A stretch of 27,561 nt of DNA from Candidatus Omnitrophota bacterium. GTDB lineage: Bacteria; Omnitrophota; Gorgyraeia; Gorgyraeales; Gorgyraeaceae. A model generated the notes under the pieces. The model had not been told where the DNA came from. It saw nothing but the letters and a program-made list of their open reading frames with translations, and did not search any database. Below, piece after piece: positions 1-7,472 of this stretch. Position numbers and translations under genes: made by a program. The stretch's first letter is position 1, and each line of letters starts with the position of its first letter. The stretch is taken from assembly GCA_018901615.1 (NCBI GenBank), contig JAHIEN010000045.1, positions 1 to 27,561 of the forward strand. Direction: 5' to 3'.

Positions 1-1152
1 ACCTTCCCTCGTGGACATGCGCACAGGTTTTTTATCCCTGTACAAGGTAACAAGCTGGGCTATCAAAATAGACAGCTTTTCTTTATCAAAGCCAAGCGCC
101 TGGCACGCTGCCTTGATCCTGTTCACATAACCATGGTGATCAGGCCCCCAAATATTTATCACCCTCTCGTAGCCCTTTTCGAATTTTTCCTTATGATAAG
201 CGACGTCAGGCGCAAGATATGTATAACACCCGTCATTTTTTATCACCACCCTGTCCTTATCGTCTCCTATATCAGTTGACCTGAACCATGTGGCCCCGTC
301 TTTTTCGTACAGAAACCCTTTTTTCTCTAAAATCCCCAGGGCCTTCTTTATCTTTCCTGACTTTGAAAGTTTTCTCTGGCTGAACCATACGTCAAAGTCT
401 ACTCCAAAATCAGAAAGGTCTTTTTTTATCGTAGACATTATCTTTTTATACGCGAAATCCATAAAGTACTGATCATCGGGGAGCTCTTTGGATCTTACTG
501 ATCCCTTGGCCTCTCTCGCGATGTCATATATATACGCGCCCTTATAACCATTTTCAGGAAACTCTGAAGGCAGTCCTGACAATTCCAGAAACCGCGCCTT
601 TACAGACCTGGCAAGGATGCCCATCTGCACGCCTTCGTCATTTACATAATATTCGCGCGTGACTTTATAGCCGCAGTATTCCAGTATCCTTGCAAGGCTG
701 TCCCCTATTGCCGCCTGCCTGCCATGGGCAACTGTCAGTGGCCCTGTAGGGTTGGCGCTCACAAACTCTATCTGCGCCTTTTGCCCCTTGCCCAAGGAAG
801 AGGCCCCAAATGTTTTTGGCTTTTGCAAAATATCAGCAAGCGCAGACCTCACTACGCTGTCTGAGATATAAAAATTGATAAAACCCGGCTTCTCTATCTT
901 GATATCATTGATCAGGCTGCCGCACGCGGGATCATCTTTTATTTTACTTATTATGGCAAAGGCAATATCTGTTGGGGGTTTTTTTAAGGACTTGGCCAGC
1001 CGCATGGCAATATTGGAGGAAAAATCTCCGAAACGTTTCTCCTTGGGGATTTCAAGATAGACGCCTGACAGAAAGTCAGGACCGCAGCTTGGAAAAGCCC
1101 TCTTTATGGCTTCCTTTGTAATATCGATTATCTTTTTTTCTATATCTGGCAT
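1..1152 (-). CDS. argS: Arginyl-tRNA synthetase, N-terminal 384 residues (cut by window edge)
   Basis: Class I aminoacyl-tRNA synthetase that charges tRNA-Arg in the cytoplasm. The reading frame starts at the ATG at 1152 (MPDIEKKIID) and stays open to base 1. Visible are the N-terminal tRNA-binding region (about residues 1-110), the HIGH-type ATP site written as SANPTGPLTVAHGR (about 133-145), a DHHGY segment further on, and the KMSKS-type loop as RMSTREG in the last seven residues. The family is usually about 550-570 residues, so the anticodon-binding C-terminal part lies outside the window. The ribosome-binding site is weak (AGAG about 10 bases upstream). It follows the HD-GYP gene by 85 bases and could share its transcript. 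Identification is firm; the exact start is less certain. Confidence 0.95.
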   Translation of the reverse strand, partial: MPDIEKKIIDITKEAIKRAFPSCGPDFLSGVYLEIPKEKRFGDFSSNIAMRLAKSLKKPPTDIAFAIISKIKDDPACGSLINDIKIEKPGFINFYISDSVVRSALADILQKPKTFGASSLGKGQKAQIEFVSANPTGPLTVAHGRQAAIGDSLARILEYCGYKVTREYYVNDEGVQMGILARSVKARFLELSGLPSEFPENGYKGAYIYDIAREAKGSVRSKELPDDQYFMDFAYKKIMSTIKKDLSDFGVDFDVWFSQRKLSKSGKIKKALGILEKKGFLYEKDGATWFRSTDIGDDKDRVVIKNDGCYTYLAPDVAYHKEKFEKGYERVINIWGPDHHGYVNRIKAACQALGFDKEKLSILIAQLVTLYRDKKPVRMSTREG

Positions 1153-1237
1153 GGCAATAATCTCTAATAAAAAATCGAATCACCACTCATAATTTACAAT
1201 GGCAATTCGATAAGTACCTCACGATACCCCCCTGCTA

Positions 1238-2365
1238 TCACTTTCTCTTTCTTTTCCTGTCCAGCATTTTCACGAAGATATTAACTAACTCAGGGTCAAA
1301 TTGAGAGCCTGAGTTATTCAAAAGCTCTTCCCTGGCCTTTTTAAGCGACATGCCTTTTCTGTAAGGCCTATCCGACACCATGGATTCATAGGCGTCTGCA
1401 ATGGCAAGTATCCTGGCACCAAGAGGTATATTTTTTTTCTTCAACCTGCCAGGGTACCCTTTGCCGTCGTATCTTTCGTGGTGACGCAATATAATAGGCG
1501 CAAGATCGTTTAAGAAATCTATCTGTTCCACTATGCCCGAGCCCAGCACAGGATGCATGATCATTATTTTCCATTCTTCATCCGTAAGCCTTGACGGCTT
1601 CCTGAGTATGCCGACATCTATACCTATCTTGCCTATATCGTGCAAAAGGCTGGCATATCTCAATATCTCCTTGTCGTGGATATCAAGTCCTAACTCCTTA
1701 GCGATATTTATAGAATGCCCCATCACCCGCTCTGAGTGCCCATAAGTGTGACTGTCTTTTGCGTCAATAATATTTGACAGCGTCTTGATCGTATTTAGAT
1801 AGCTCATCTTTGCCTGCTCGTACAACCTCGCGTTCTCTATGGCGATCGCCGCCTGACTGGCAAGCATGGAAAGGAGCATCGCGTCCTCGTCTGTATACTT
1901 GCCCGGCTTCCTGCTGTAAATACTCAGGACCCCCGTGATCCTGCTTCTTTGCACAAGAGGCACGGTTACCAGCGAACGAAGGCCTTTATCCTTTACGAGA
2001 TAGGGATATTTGTAATGCCGTTCTTTTTGAATATCGTTGATAATATAAGGTCTTTCTTTTTTGACAACGCGGCCGGCAATGCTTTCTCCTACTTTAAGGC
2101 TTTTTTTAACCTTATAAGATTTGTTATTCATACCGCAAGAGCATCTCAGAATCAGTTGCTGTCCTGTCTCGTCAAGAAGCCGTATTGAGCAGGAAGAGGC
2201 ATTCATTATCTTTACCGCTTTTCTGGTAATAAGCTTCAGGACCTCGTCCAAGTGGAGGGTGGATGTTACAGACTTGCCAATATCGTAGAGCGTGGAAAGT
2301 TCTTTTATTTTCTTTTTGAGTTTTTCTTCGAGTGTTTTGTTATCTTTTTTTTCTTTTTTTGACAT
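1238..2365 (-). CDS. GAF domain plus HD-GYP domain protein (probable cyclic-di-GMP phosphodiesterase)
   Basis: 375 residues. A lysine-rich coiled start (1-25) leads into a GAF sensor domain (about 27-180), a helical linker, and an HD-GYP domain (about 190-370). The HD-GYP signatures are complete: LLHDIGKIGID with the HD pair at 242-243, HP at 271-272, and HHERYDGKGYPG at 295-306. HD-GYP proteins of this kind usually hydrolyse cyclic-di-GMP; the GAF ligand cannot be told from sequence. There is no signal peptide or membrane segment, so it should be cytoplasmic. The start codon lies 61 bases inside rsfS in another frame, which suggests translational coupling. Family assignment is firm, while substrate and sensed signal are inferred. 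Confidence 0.93.
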   Translation of the reverse strand: MSKKEKKDNKTLEEKLKKKIKELSTLYDIGKSVTSTLHLDEVLKLITRKAVKIMNASSCSIRLLDETGQQLILRCSCGMNNKSYKVKKSLKVGESIAGRVVKKERPYIINDIQKERHYKYPYLVKDKGLRSLVTVPLVQRSRITGVLSIYSRKPGKYTDEDAMLLSMLASQAAIAIENARLYEQAKMSYLNTIKTLSNIIDAKDSHTYGHSERVMGHSINIAKELGLDIHDKEILRYASLLHDIGKIGIDVGILRKPSRLTDEEWKIMIMHPVLGSGIVEQIDFLNDLAPIILRHHERYDGKGYPGRLKKKNIPLGARILAIADAYESMVSDRPYRKGMSLKKAREELLNNSGSQFDPELVNIFVKMLDRKRKRK

Positions 2366-2700
2366 AACCTGACTTTCGGCGCATCAGCCCACAGACTTTC
2401 AAGGTTATAAAACAACCTCACTTCATCGCTGAATATATGCGCAACGACATCATAAGCATCTAAGAGTATCCAGCCGGCTTCCCAAGATCCCTCGATGCTT
2501 GCGATGGATTCGCCTACATTAATCAGGGCTTCTTTTATATTATTTACGATTGCCTGCGACCTTGTGCTAGAGCTGGAGGTTGCTATTATGAAAAAATCAG
2601 TGATATTGGATAGCTTGCGCATGTCCAATATCACAATATCTTCCGCCTTTTTCGCCTTAGCTAGCTCTGCTACAAGAAGCGCCTTCTGTCTTGATCTCAC
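2305..2700 (-). CDS. rsfS: Ribosomal silencing factor RsfS
   Basis: 131 residues, starting at a GTG (2700) with GGA about nine bases upstream. RsfS binds L14 of the large subunit and blocks subunit joining when nutrients are short. The family core is evident: NITDFFIIATSSSSTRSQAI near residues 31-50, then the EGSWEAGWILLDAYDVVAHIF segment and the FYNLESLWADAP end. The last 20 or so residues are a lysine-rich tail (QKKKKKITKHSKKNSKRK) encoded where the next gene already begins in another frame, so the tail may be a by-product of the overlap. It follows the small zinc-ribbon gene by 19 bases and shares its promoter. Confidence 0.93.
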   Translation of the reverse strand: MRSRQKALLVAELAKAKKAEDIVILDMRKLSNITDFFIIATSSSSTRSQAIVNNIKEALINVGESIASIEGSWEAGWILLDAYDVVAHIFSDEVRLFYNLESLWADAPKVRLCQKKKKKITKHSKKNSKRK

Positions 2701-2719
2701 TTATGATTCCGTGTAAACT

Positions 2720-2866
2720 TTATTTATTCCCAAGAATACAAAACATATTTGTTCCACAAGAAGGGCATTTCCCTTTCATTGCCTTGCGCTTGTTCTTCAT
2801 GGTGACTTCTTTTGCATCTGACATTTCCTTTTTTGACTTGCACTTCACGCAATAACCTTGTGCCAT
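2720..2866 (-). CDS. Small zinc-ribbon protein, DUF5679 type
   Basis: A 48-residue protein, MAQGYCVKCK at the start and ILGNK at the end, with two CxxC pairs (C6/C9 and C34/C37) that would bind one zinc. The pattern YCVKCK, then EVTMKNKRKAMKG, then CPSCGT matches the small proteins I know as DUF5679; no function is established for them. A strong ribosome-binding site (AAAGGAGGTG) sits just upstream of the ATG and a sigma70-type promoter lies about 80 bases further up. rsfS begins 19 bases after its stop. Position at the head of an rsfS operon hints at a ribosome or translation link, but that is inference only. Confidence 0.88.
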   Translation of the reverse strand: MAQGYCVKCKSKKEMSDAKEVTMKNKRKAMKGKCPSCGTNMFCILGNK

Positions 2867-2890
2867 TCGACACCTCCTTTAAATGAGCAT

Positions 2891-2925
2891 TTTAGTTACG
2901 AAAATCAAAGATTTTCGTAACTAAA
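2891..2925. repeat. Perfect 16-bp hairpin in the leader of the DUF5679 gene
   Basis: Arms TTTAGTTACGAAAATC and GATTTTCGTAACTAAA pair without error around a 3-base loop. The hairpin lies between the promoter and the ribosome-binding site. On the transcribed strand it is preceded by AAAGGAGAT and followed by TGCTCATTTA. A close relative sits upstream of rplF at 19696-19730. There is no U-tract, so it is not an obvious terminator. Confidence 0.9.
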
Positions 2926-2945
2926 TCTCCTTTATGTTTTCATAA

Positions 2946-2974
2946 ACTTTAACACACTATTTTAAAATTGTCAA
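2946..2974 (-). promoter_or_regulatory. Sigma70-type promoter for DUF5679-rsfS-HD-GYP
   Basis: Read on the minus strand: a perfect -35 box TTGACA (2969-2974), a 17-base spacer, and a -10 box TAAAGT (2946-2951, 4 of 6 matches) preceded by TGT, which gives an extended -10. It lies just past the nadD stop. Transcription would start near 2939, leaving a leader of about 73 bases that contains the hairpin at 2891-2925. Confidence 0.7.
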
Positions 2975-2980
2975 ATATTT

Positions 2981-3580
2981 TTAAAGTAACGGGGTTAAAC
3001 CTCGAACAGTAGAATATAACTTATGCTGTTTTATATAGTCTCTTACCTTGACAGGCACCAGCTTGGATATGACCCGGCCCTGACTTACCCTTTTCCTTAT
3101 CCTGGAGGCCGAAATATCCTTTGCCTTTATATCTATTATTATAAGCCTCCGCGGCGGATTTTTTATTACAAACCCTGGCCTTTTCACGACCACAAATTTG
3201 GCAAGCTCAAGAATCTTTCTGAGTCTTTTCCATTTATAAAGGTCAGGCAGTGAATCCGAGCCTGTTATAAAAAACATCTCTGTCCTGCGGCCATATTTTT
3301 TTTTCAGTCGATACAGCGTCTCAACAGAATAAGACTTGCCTTTTCTTTTTATCTCAACTTGAGACACCTCGAATTTTTTGTGATTTGCGATAGCCAGCCT
3401 GACCATATTGTACCTGTGCCTGGCAGGCGTGGGGATTATATTTTTGTGAGGCGGGAGATACGTAGGTATGAAAATTATCTTATCCAGGCAAAGCCTTGCT
3501 AAAACCTTTTCAGCAACATAAAGATGACCGTTATGCACGGGGTCAAAGGTCCCGCCTAATATACCAATGCGAGTAATCAT
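2981..3580 (-). CDS. nadD: Nicotinate-nucleotide adenylyltransferase
   Basis: 199 residues. NadD transfers AMP from ATP to nicotinate mononucleotide to make deamido-NAD. The nucleotidyltransferase signature GGTFDPVHNGHL (residues 9-20), PPHK, SYSVETL, ITGSDSLPDLYKW and the ISASRIR motif near the end are all present, as is the family ending RDYIKQHKLY. The start ATG lies 6 bases after the lpdA stop with no clear ribosome-binding site, so it is probably coupled. The last ten residues (TVRGLTPLL region) are encoded by a copy of a palindromic repeat also found at rplV, extending the protein past its usual end. Confidence 0.95.
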   Translation of the reverse strand: MITRIGILGGTFDPVHNGHLYVAEKVLARLCLDKIIFIPTYLPPHKNIIPTPARHRYNMVRLAIANHKKFEVSQVEIKRKGKSYSVETLYRLKKKYGRRTEMFFITGSDSLPDLYKWKRLRKILELAKFVVVKRPGFVIKNPPRRLIIIDIKAKDISASRIRKRVSQGRVISKLVPVKVRDYIKQHKLYSTVRGLTPLL

Positions 3581-3586
3581 ATTTGA

Positions 3587-4957
3587 TTAGGGGAGCGAGT
3601 GTATTGCTTTATTATGGACCGCCTCTGATACTTCCTGCAATATCTCGGACAAGGTCGGATGCGCGTGCATCACGCTGGCAAACTTTTCAGACGTAATCCT
3701 GAATTGCACGCATAGCGAGATCTCCGCGATCAATTCTGTAGCATGCGGGCCTATTATCTGCGCTCCGATTATCCTGTCATTATCACTGTCCACTACCAGC
3801 TTTACAAAACCTTCTGTCTCGGATAAGACATGCGCCTTGCCTATGGCTGAGAACAAAAACTTTCTGAAAAGTACGCTGATCCCCTGCTCCCTTGCTTTTT
3901 TTTCAGTAAGCCCGACGCTTGCTATCTCTGGCTGCGTGAACATGCAATTTGGCACAACGCTGTAGTCTATATCGCTTTCTCTGCCAAGCATGGCCTCTAC
4001 GCTCGCCATGCCTTCTCTTGACGCAACATGCGCCAGGAGAAGTCCTCCTATCACATCTCCTGCCGCATATATATTATCTATATTGGTCTTGAAATCTTTG
4101 CCAACTTTAACGCGTCCTCTGTCGCGCTCCACGCCGATACCTTCTATACCGAGTCCTTCAGAATCAGGTCTTCTGCCAACGCACACAATCGTCTTTTCAG
4201 CTCCTATCTCTGATCCGTCCGAGAGAAAGGCCTTGATCGCGTTCTCGGCTTTCTGCAGGCGCTCTACCTTTGTCTTTATAAAAATCTTTACGCCTTTTTT
4301 CTTCAGGATCTGTTCCAATTTTTTTGCCACTTCTCTGTCTTCGCCGGGTAACAGCTGGTCCATCATCTCAACAATAGTTATATCTAAGCCAAAGGACCTG
4401 TATATGGAAGCGAATTCGCAGCCTATGACTCCGCCGCCTATAACCAGCAAGCTCTTTGGCGCGCCTTTCAAAGATAACAAGTCTTTGCTGGATAAAACAT
4501 ACGTGCCATCAAAAGGCATGCCTGGCAATTCAGATGGAACAGAACCTGTGGCTATCAGTATATTTTTTGCGAGTATTTCCTGGCCTCCCGCAAGTATACG
4601 GCCAGCGCCTTTCATCCTTGCTTCTTCTTTTATCACTTCTATCTTTCTTGCCTTAAAAAGCGTCTCTATCCCTGAGGCAAGTTTCTTGACTATGGCGTCT
4701 TTGCGCGAATTGACTTTTTCAAAATCGATACTGTAATCCTTTACGTTTATCCCGAATTCTTCTGCTCGTTGAATATTGTACAAGGCTGCGCTTGAGGCTG
4801 CCAGGGCCTTGGTAGGTATGCATCCCCAGTTTAAGCACACGCCGCCTATGCTGTCTTTTTCAAAGACGCATGTCTTCATCCCTGATTGAGCTGCCCTGAC
4901 CGCGGCTACATACCCGCATGGGCCTGAGCCTATTATGGCAAGATCGCATTTGGTCAT
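3587..4957 (-). CDS. lpdA: Dihydrolipoamide dehydrogenase (E3)
   Basis: 456 residues. This FAD enzyme reoxidises lipoyl groups with NAD+ in 2-oxoacid dehydrogenase or glycine cleavage complexes. The N-terminal FAD site GSGPCGYVAA, the redox disulfide GGVCLNWGCIPTK (C41 and C46), the NAD-binding GGGVIGCEFA, the second FAD segment YAAGDVIGG and the catalytic HAHPTLSE (H433, E438) are intact. Length is normal. It begins 10 bases after mdh and is followed at once by nadD. No E1, E2 or lipoyl carrier gene lies in the window, so its partner complex cannot be named. The ribosome-binding site is weak. Confidence 0.95.
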   Translation of the reverse strand: MTKCDLAIIGSGPCGYVAAVRAAQSGMKTCVFEKDSIGGVCLNWGCIPTKALAASSAALYNIQRAEEFGINVKDYSIDFEKVNSRKDAIVKKLASGIETLFKARKIEVIKEEARMKGAGRILAGGQEILAKNILIATGSVPSELPGMPFDGTYVLSSKDLLSLKGAPKSLLVIGGGVIGCEFASIYRSFGLDITIVEMMDQLLPGEDREVAKKLEQILKKKGVKIFIKTKVERLQKAENAIKAFLSDGSEIGAEKTIVCVGRRPDSEGLGIEGIGVERDRGRVKVGKDFKTNIDNIYAAGDVIGGLLLAHVASREGMASVEAMLGRESDIDYSVVPNCMFTQPEIASVGLTEKKAREQGISVLFRKFLFSAIGKAHVLSETEGFVKLVVDSDNDRIIGAQIIGPHATELIAEISLCVQFRITSEKFASVMHAHPTLSEILQEVSEAVHNKAIHSLP

Positions 4958-4967
4958 AATCTAGTTT

Positions 4968-5852
4968 CTAAATCTTGGCTATTGTTTCGTGAATCTGACT
5001 GACGGATTTTTTGAATGCCTTTTTTTCCTGCTCGGTAAACTCTATTTCGATTATCCTGACGACTCCGGAAGAACCAAGGACAACCGGAACGCCTATGTAG
5101 ATATCTTTTTCGCCGTATTCTCCCTGTAGATACGCGCTGCAACATACGGTCCTGTTCTCGTTTTTCAATATAGCCTTTAGCATATAAAATACAGCGGCAG
5201 AGGGCGCAAAATACGCGCTCCCGGTTTTTAGGTGTCCGACTATCTCCGCGCCTCGGTTACGGGCCCTTTCTGCCCCTTGCTTAAAGATCTTGTCATCGAG
5301 GCCATCTGACCTGTTAATGGCCACCATGGTATCACCATGGCTGCCCATCATAAAGACCTTTTCATCTTGTGTGACAGCGATGTCAGGAGACACTGCGTTC
5401 ATGAACCTGGCTGAATCCAGCACGCCTGCCATGCCTATGACCCTTGCGGGCTCAAACCCAGTGGTCTTCATGGCCAGGTAGGTCATTGCGTCAAGAGGAT
5501 TAGTGACGACTATAACTATAGCTGAGGGTGAATATCTTTTGATTTTACCGGACACGTCTTTTATTATCTCGGAGTTTTTTCTAAGCAAGTCATCGCGTGA
5601 CATGCCTGGTTTTCTGGCAAGGCCCGCTGTCACAACTACTATTCCAGCGCCTTGCGTGGCCTTAAGGTCTTCGGAACCTTCTATCTTTGATAAAGAGCCT
5701 GTGATAGGCCTTGAATCAGAGATATCAAGGGCCTTGCCTTTTGCCAGACCAGGCGCAATATCTATAAGAACAACATCAGCCAGGCCAGCGTCCACGACAC
5801 GGCCGGCAACCATTGCACCAACATTACCAGCACCAATCACTGCAATCTTCAT
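4968..5852 (-). CDS. mdh: Malate dehydrogenase (LDH-like family)
   Basis: 294 residues, cytoplasmic; interconverts malate and oxaloacetate with NAD(H). The Rossmann motif GAGNVGAMVA opens the protein and D31 is placed to bind NAD. The loop GLARKPGMSRDDLL carries R80 and R86, the arginine arrangement typical of malate rather than lactate dehydrogenase. VTNPLD, the aspartate and arginine of VLDSARF (D146, R149) and the catalytic histidine of GSHGDTM (H172) are present. It is slightly short for the roughly 310-residue family. The ATG follows AAGAGGGG, and the gene starts 9 bases past icd, in the same operon. Confidence 0.92.
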   Translation of the reverse strand: MKIAVIGAGNVGAMVAGRVVDAGLADVVLIDIAPGLAKGKALDISDSRPITGSLSKIEGSEDLKATQGAGIVVVTAGLARKPGMSRDDLLRKNSEIIKDVSGKIKRYSPSAIVIVVTNPLDAMTYLAMKTTGFEPARVIGMAGVLDSARFMNAVSPDIAVTQDEKVFMMGSHGDTMVAINRSDGLDDKIFKQGAERARNRGAEIVGHLKTGSAYFAPSAAVFYMLKAILKNENRTVCCSAYLQGEYGEKDIYIGVPVVLGSSGVVRIIEIEFTEQEKKAFKKSVSQIHETIAKI

Positions 5853-5861
5853 AAACCCCTC

Positions 5862-6950
5862 TTAATTGGATCTCAATCTCGCTATAACCGCATCCGCCAT
5901 CTGGCTTGTACCTACGGCTGAAGGATCGTTCCTGTCAGGCTTCAGGTCATATGTTACGTATTTACCTTCTTCCATAACCTGAGCAATTGCTTTTTCAAGC
6001 CTATCAGCCGCGTCTGCCTCGCCCATATGTCTCAACATCAATACGCCTGAAAGGATCATAGCCGCAGGATTGACTTTGTTCAAGCCAGTGTATTTAGGCG
6101 CGCTGCCATGTATAGGCTCAAACAATGCCATGTCATCGCCTATGTTAGCCCCAGGCGCTATGCCAAGTCCGCCTGCCAGGCCCGAACAAAGATCCGACAA
6201 TATATCTCCGTATAGATTAGGCAGCACCATGACATCATACAACTCCGGCTTCTGCACAAGCTGCATGCACATATTATCTACTATTCTATCTTCAAACTCG
6301 ATCTTGCCGCTATACTCCTGCGCGACCTCCCTGGCCACCTTAAGAAAGAGGCCGTCTGTTTCTTTCATGATATTTGCCTTATGAACCGCGGTTACTTTTT
6401 TCCTATTGTTCTTGACCGCAAAATCAAAGGCAAATTTCACTATCCTCCTGGACGCGGTTATAGAAATAGGTTTTATGCCTATCGCTGAATCCTGCCTGAT
6501 CCCTGCGCCGCTCATCTTCTCGATATACTCTATCATCTCTTTTGTCTTGACCTGCCCCTCGGCAAATTCAATACCCGCGTACAGGTCTTCCGTGTTCTCC
6601 CTCACCACCACAAGATCTAAATTCTCATATCTCGTCTTTACTCCTTTATATAATTTGCAGGGCCTCAGGCACGCGTACAGGTCAAGAGATATCCTTAGCT
6701 GCACATTTACAGACCTGAAACCTTTGCCCACAGGAGTAGTTATCGGACCCTTTATGGCGATCTTGTTTTTTCTTATGGATTCCAGGACCTGCCGCGGCAG
6801 AACTGTGCCAAACTTTACAATCGCCTCTTTACCCGCTATCTGCTCATCCCATATAATCTTGACGCCTGTCGCGTCAATACACCTTCGCGCGGCCAGGCTG
6901 ACTTCCTTGCCTATGCCATCTCCTGGTATTATAGTCACTTTATACGACAA
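5862..6950 (-). CDS. icd: Isocitrate dehydrogenase, NAD type (isocitrate/isopropylmalate family)
   Basis: 362 residues from a TTG start (6950) behind a strong AAGGAGG. Oxidative decarboxylation of isocitrate to 2-oxoglutarate is the likely reaction. The substrate region TPVGKGFRSVNVQLR, with S80, N82 and R86 before LYACLRPCK (R96), resembles the catalytic subunit of NAD-isocitrate dehydrogenase; isopropylmalate dehydrogenases lack the serine-asparagine pair. The metal-site segment YGDILSDLCSGLAGG and the nucleotide loop EPIHGSAPKYTG are intact. Homoisocitrate or isopropylmalate dehydrogenase remain possible because all share this fold. Neighbouring mdh and lpdA favour isocitrate. Confidence 0.85.
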   Translation of the reverse strand: MSYKVTIIPGDGIGKEVSLAARRCIDATGVKIIWDEQIAGKEAIVKFGTVLPRQVLESIRKNKIAIKGPITTPVGKGFRSVNVQLRISLDLYACLRPCKLYKGVKTRYENLDLVVVRENTEDLYAGIEFAEGQVKTKEMIEYIEKMSGAGIRQDSAIGIKPISITASRRIVKFAFDFAVKNNRKKVTAVHKANIMKETDGLFLKVAREVAQEYSGKIEFEDRIVDNMCMQLVQKPELYDVMVLPNLYGDILSDLCSGLAGGLGIAPGANIGDDMALFEPIHGSAPKYTGLNKVNPAAMILSGVLMLRHMGEADAADRLEKAIAQVMEEGKYVTYDLKPDRNDPSAVGTSQMADAVIARLRSN

Positions 6951-6974
6951 TTTAGAACCTCCTTGTTACTAAAA

Positions 6975-7472
6975 TCAGATGATTAACCCGCCGCGCTTTT
7001 TATATAGATTTACAATACCATCTTCCCTGATCAGGGCCTTTTGAAGTTTATTGAAAGGCTTTATCTTTAGGGAAAGGCCTTTCTCCGGGTCACTTACCAG
7101 GCCTTTTTCAAGGTCAACCTGGATAGAGTCTCCATTCCCTATTTTAGCCGTATCACATTCTATAAGCGGCAGCCCAAGATTAAACGCGTTCCTGTAAAAT
7201 ATCCTGGCAAAACTCTTTGCCAGGACAGCGTGACAACCTGCGTATTTTATGGCTATAGGGGCCTGCTCCCTGGATGATCCACAGCCAAAGTTCTTTCCCG
7301 CTAATATAAAAAAACGTTTGCCTTGGATCTTACTGTAAAAATCAGGATCAGCGTCTTCAAGTACATGCCTGGCAAGCTCGTGCGGATCAGTTATGGAAAA
7401 TTTATACCGTCCGGAGATTATAAGATCGGTGTTTATATCGTTCCCAAATTTAAATACAACGCCTTTCATCAT
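6975..7472 (-). CDS. Aconitase-family small subunit, LeuD/HacB type
   Basis: 165 residues. It is the swivel-domain partner of the large subunit at 8535-9812 and together they should isomerise a 2- or 3-hydroxy tricarboxylic or dicarboxylic acid. The signature GCGSSREQAPIAIKYAG (about 63-79) and NDINTDLIISGRY are clear, and the length matches LeuD/HacB. The loop that tunes substrate choice reads YKFS (23-26), unlike the YLR or YLV forms I recall for homoaconitase and isopropylmalate isomerase. The ATG overlaps the pilT stop by four bases and has no clear ribosome-binding site, so translation is likely coupled. Substrate could be citrate, isopropylmalate or homocitrate. Confidence 0.88.
   Translation of the reverse strand: MMKGVVFKFGNDINTDLIISGRYKFSITDPHELARHVLEDADPDFYSKIQGKRFFILAGKNFGCGSSREQAPIAIKYAGCHAVLAKSFARIFYRNAFNLGLPLIECDTAKIGNGDSIQVDLEKGLVSDPEKGLSLKIKPFNKLQKALIREDGIVNLYKKRGGLII

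Noticed and set aside
1160..1210. Possible terminator between the HD-GYP gene and argS
   Set aside because: ATCGAAT and ATTCGAT could pair ahead of a T-run, but the stem is only 7 AT-rich bases and the loop about 30, too weak to call.
3990..4736. Long plus-strand open frame (248 codons) opposite lpdA
   Set aside because: The minus-strand lpdA is complete with all motifs; the plus-strand reading is serine/proline-rich mirror sequence with no recognisable domain.
5862..6950. Naming this gene leuB because it follows leuC/leuD-like genes
   Set aside because: The substrate segment SVNVQLR before YACLRPCK matches isocitrate rather than isopropylmalate enzymes, and mdh/lpdA neighbours agree; kept only as an alternative.
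6406..6972. Plus-strand open frame of 188 codons opposite icd
   Set aside because: Antisense shadow of icd; no ribosome-binding site or domain.
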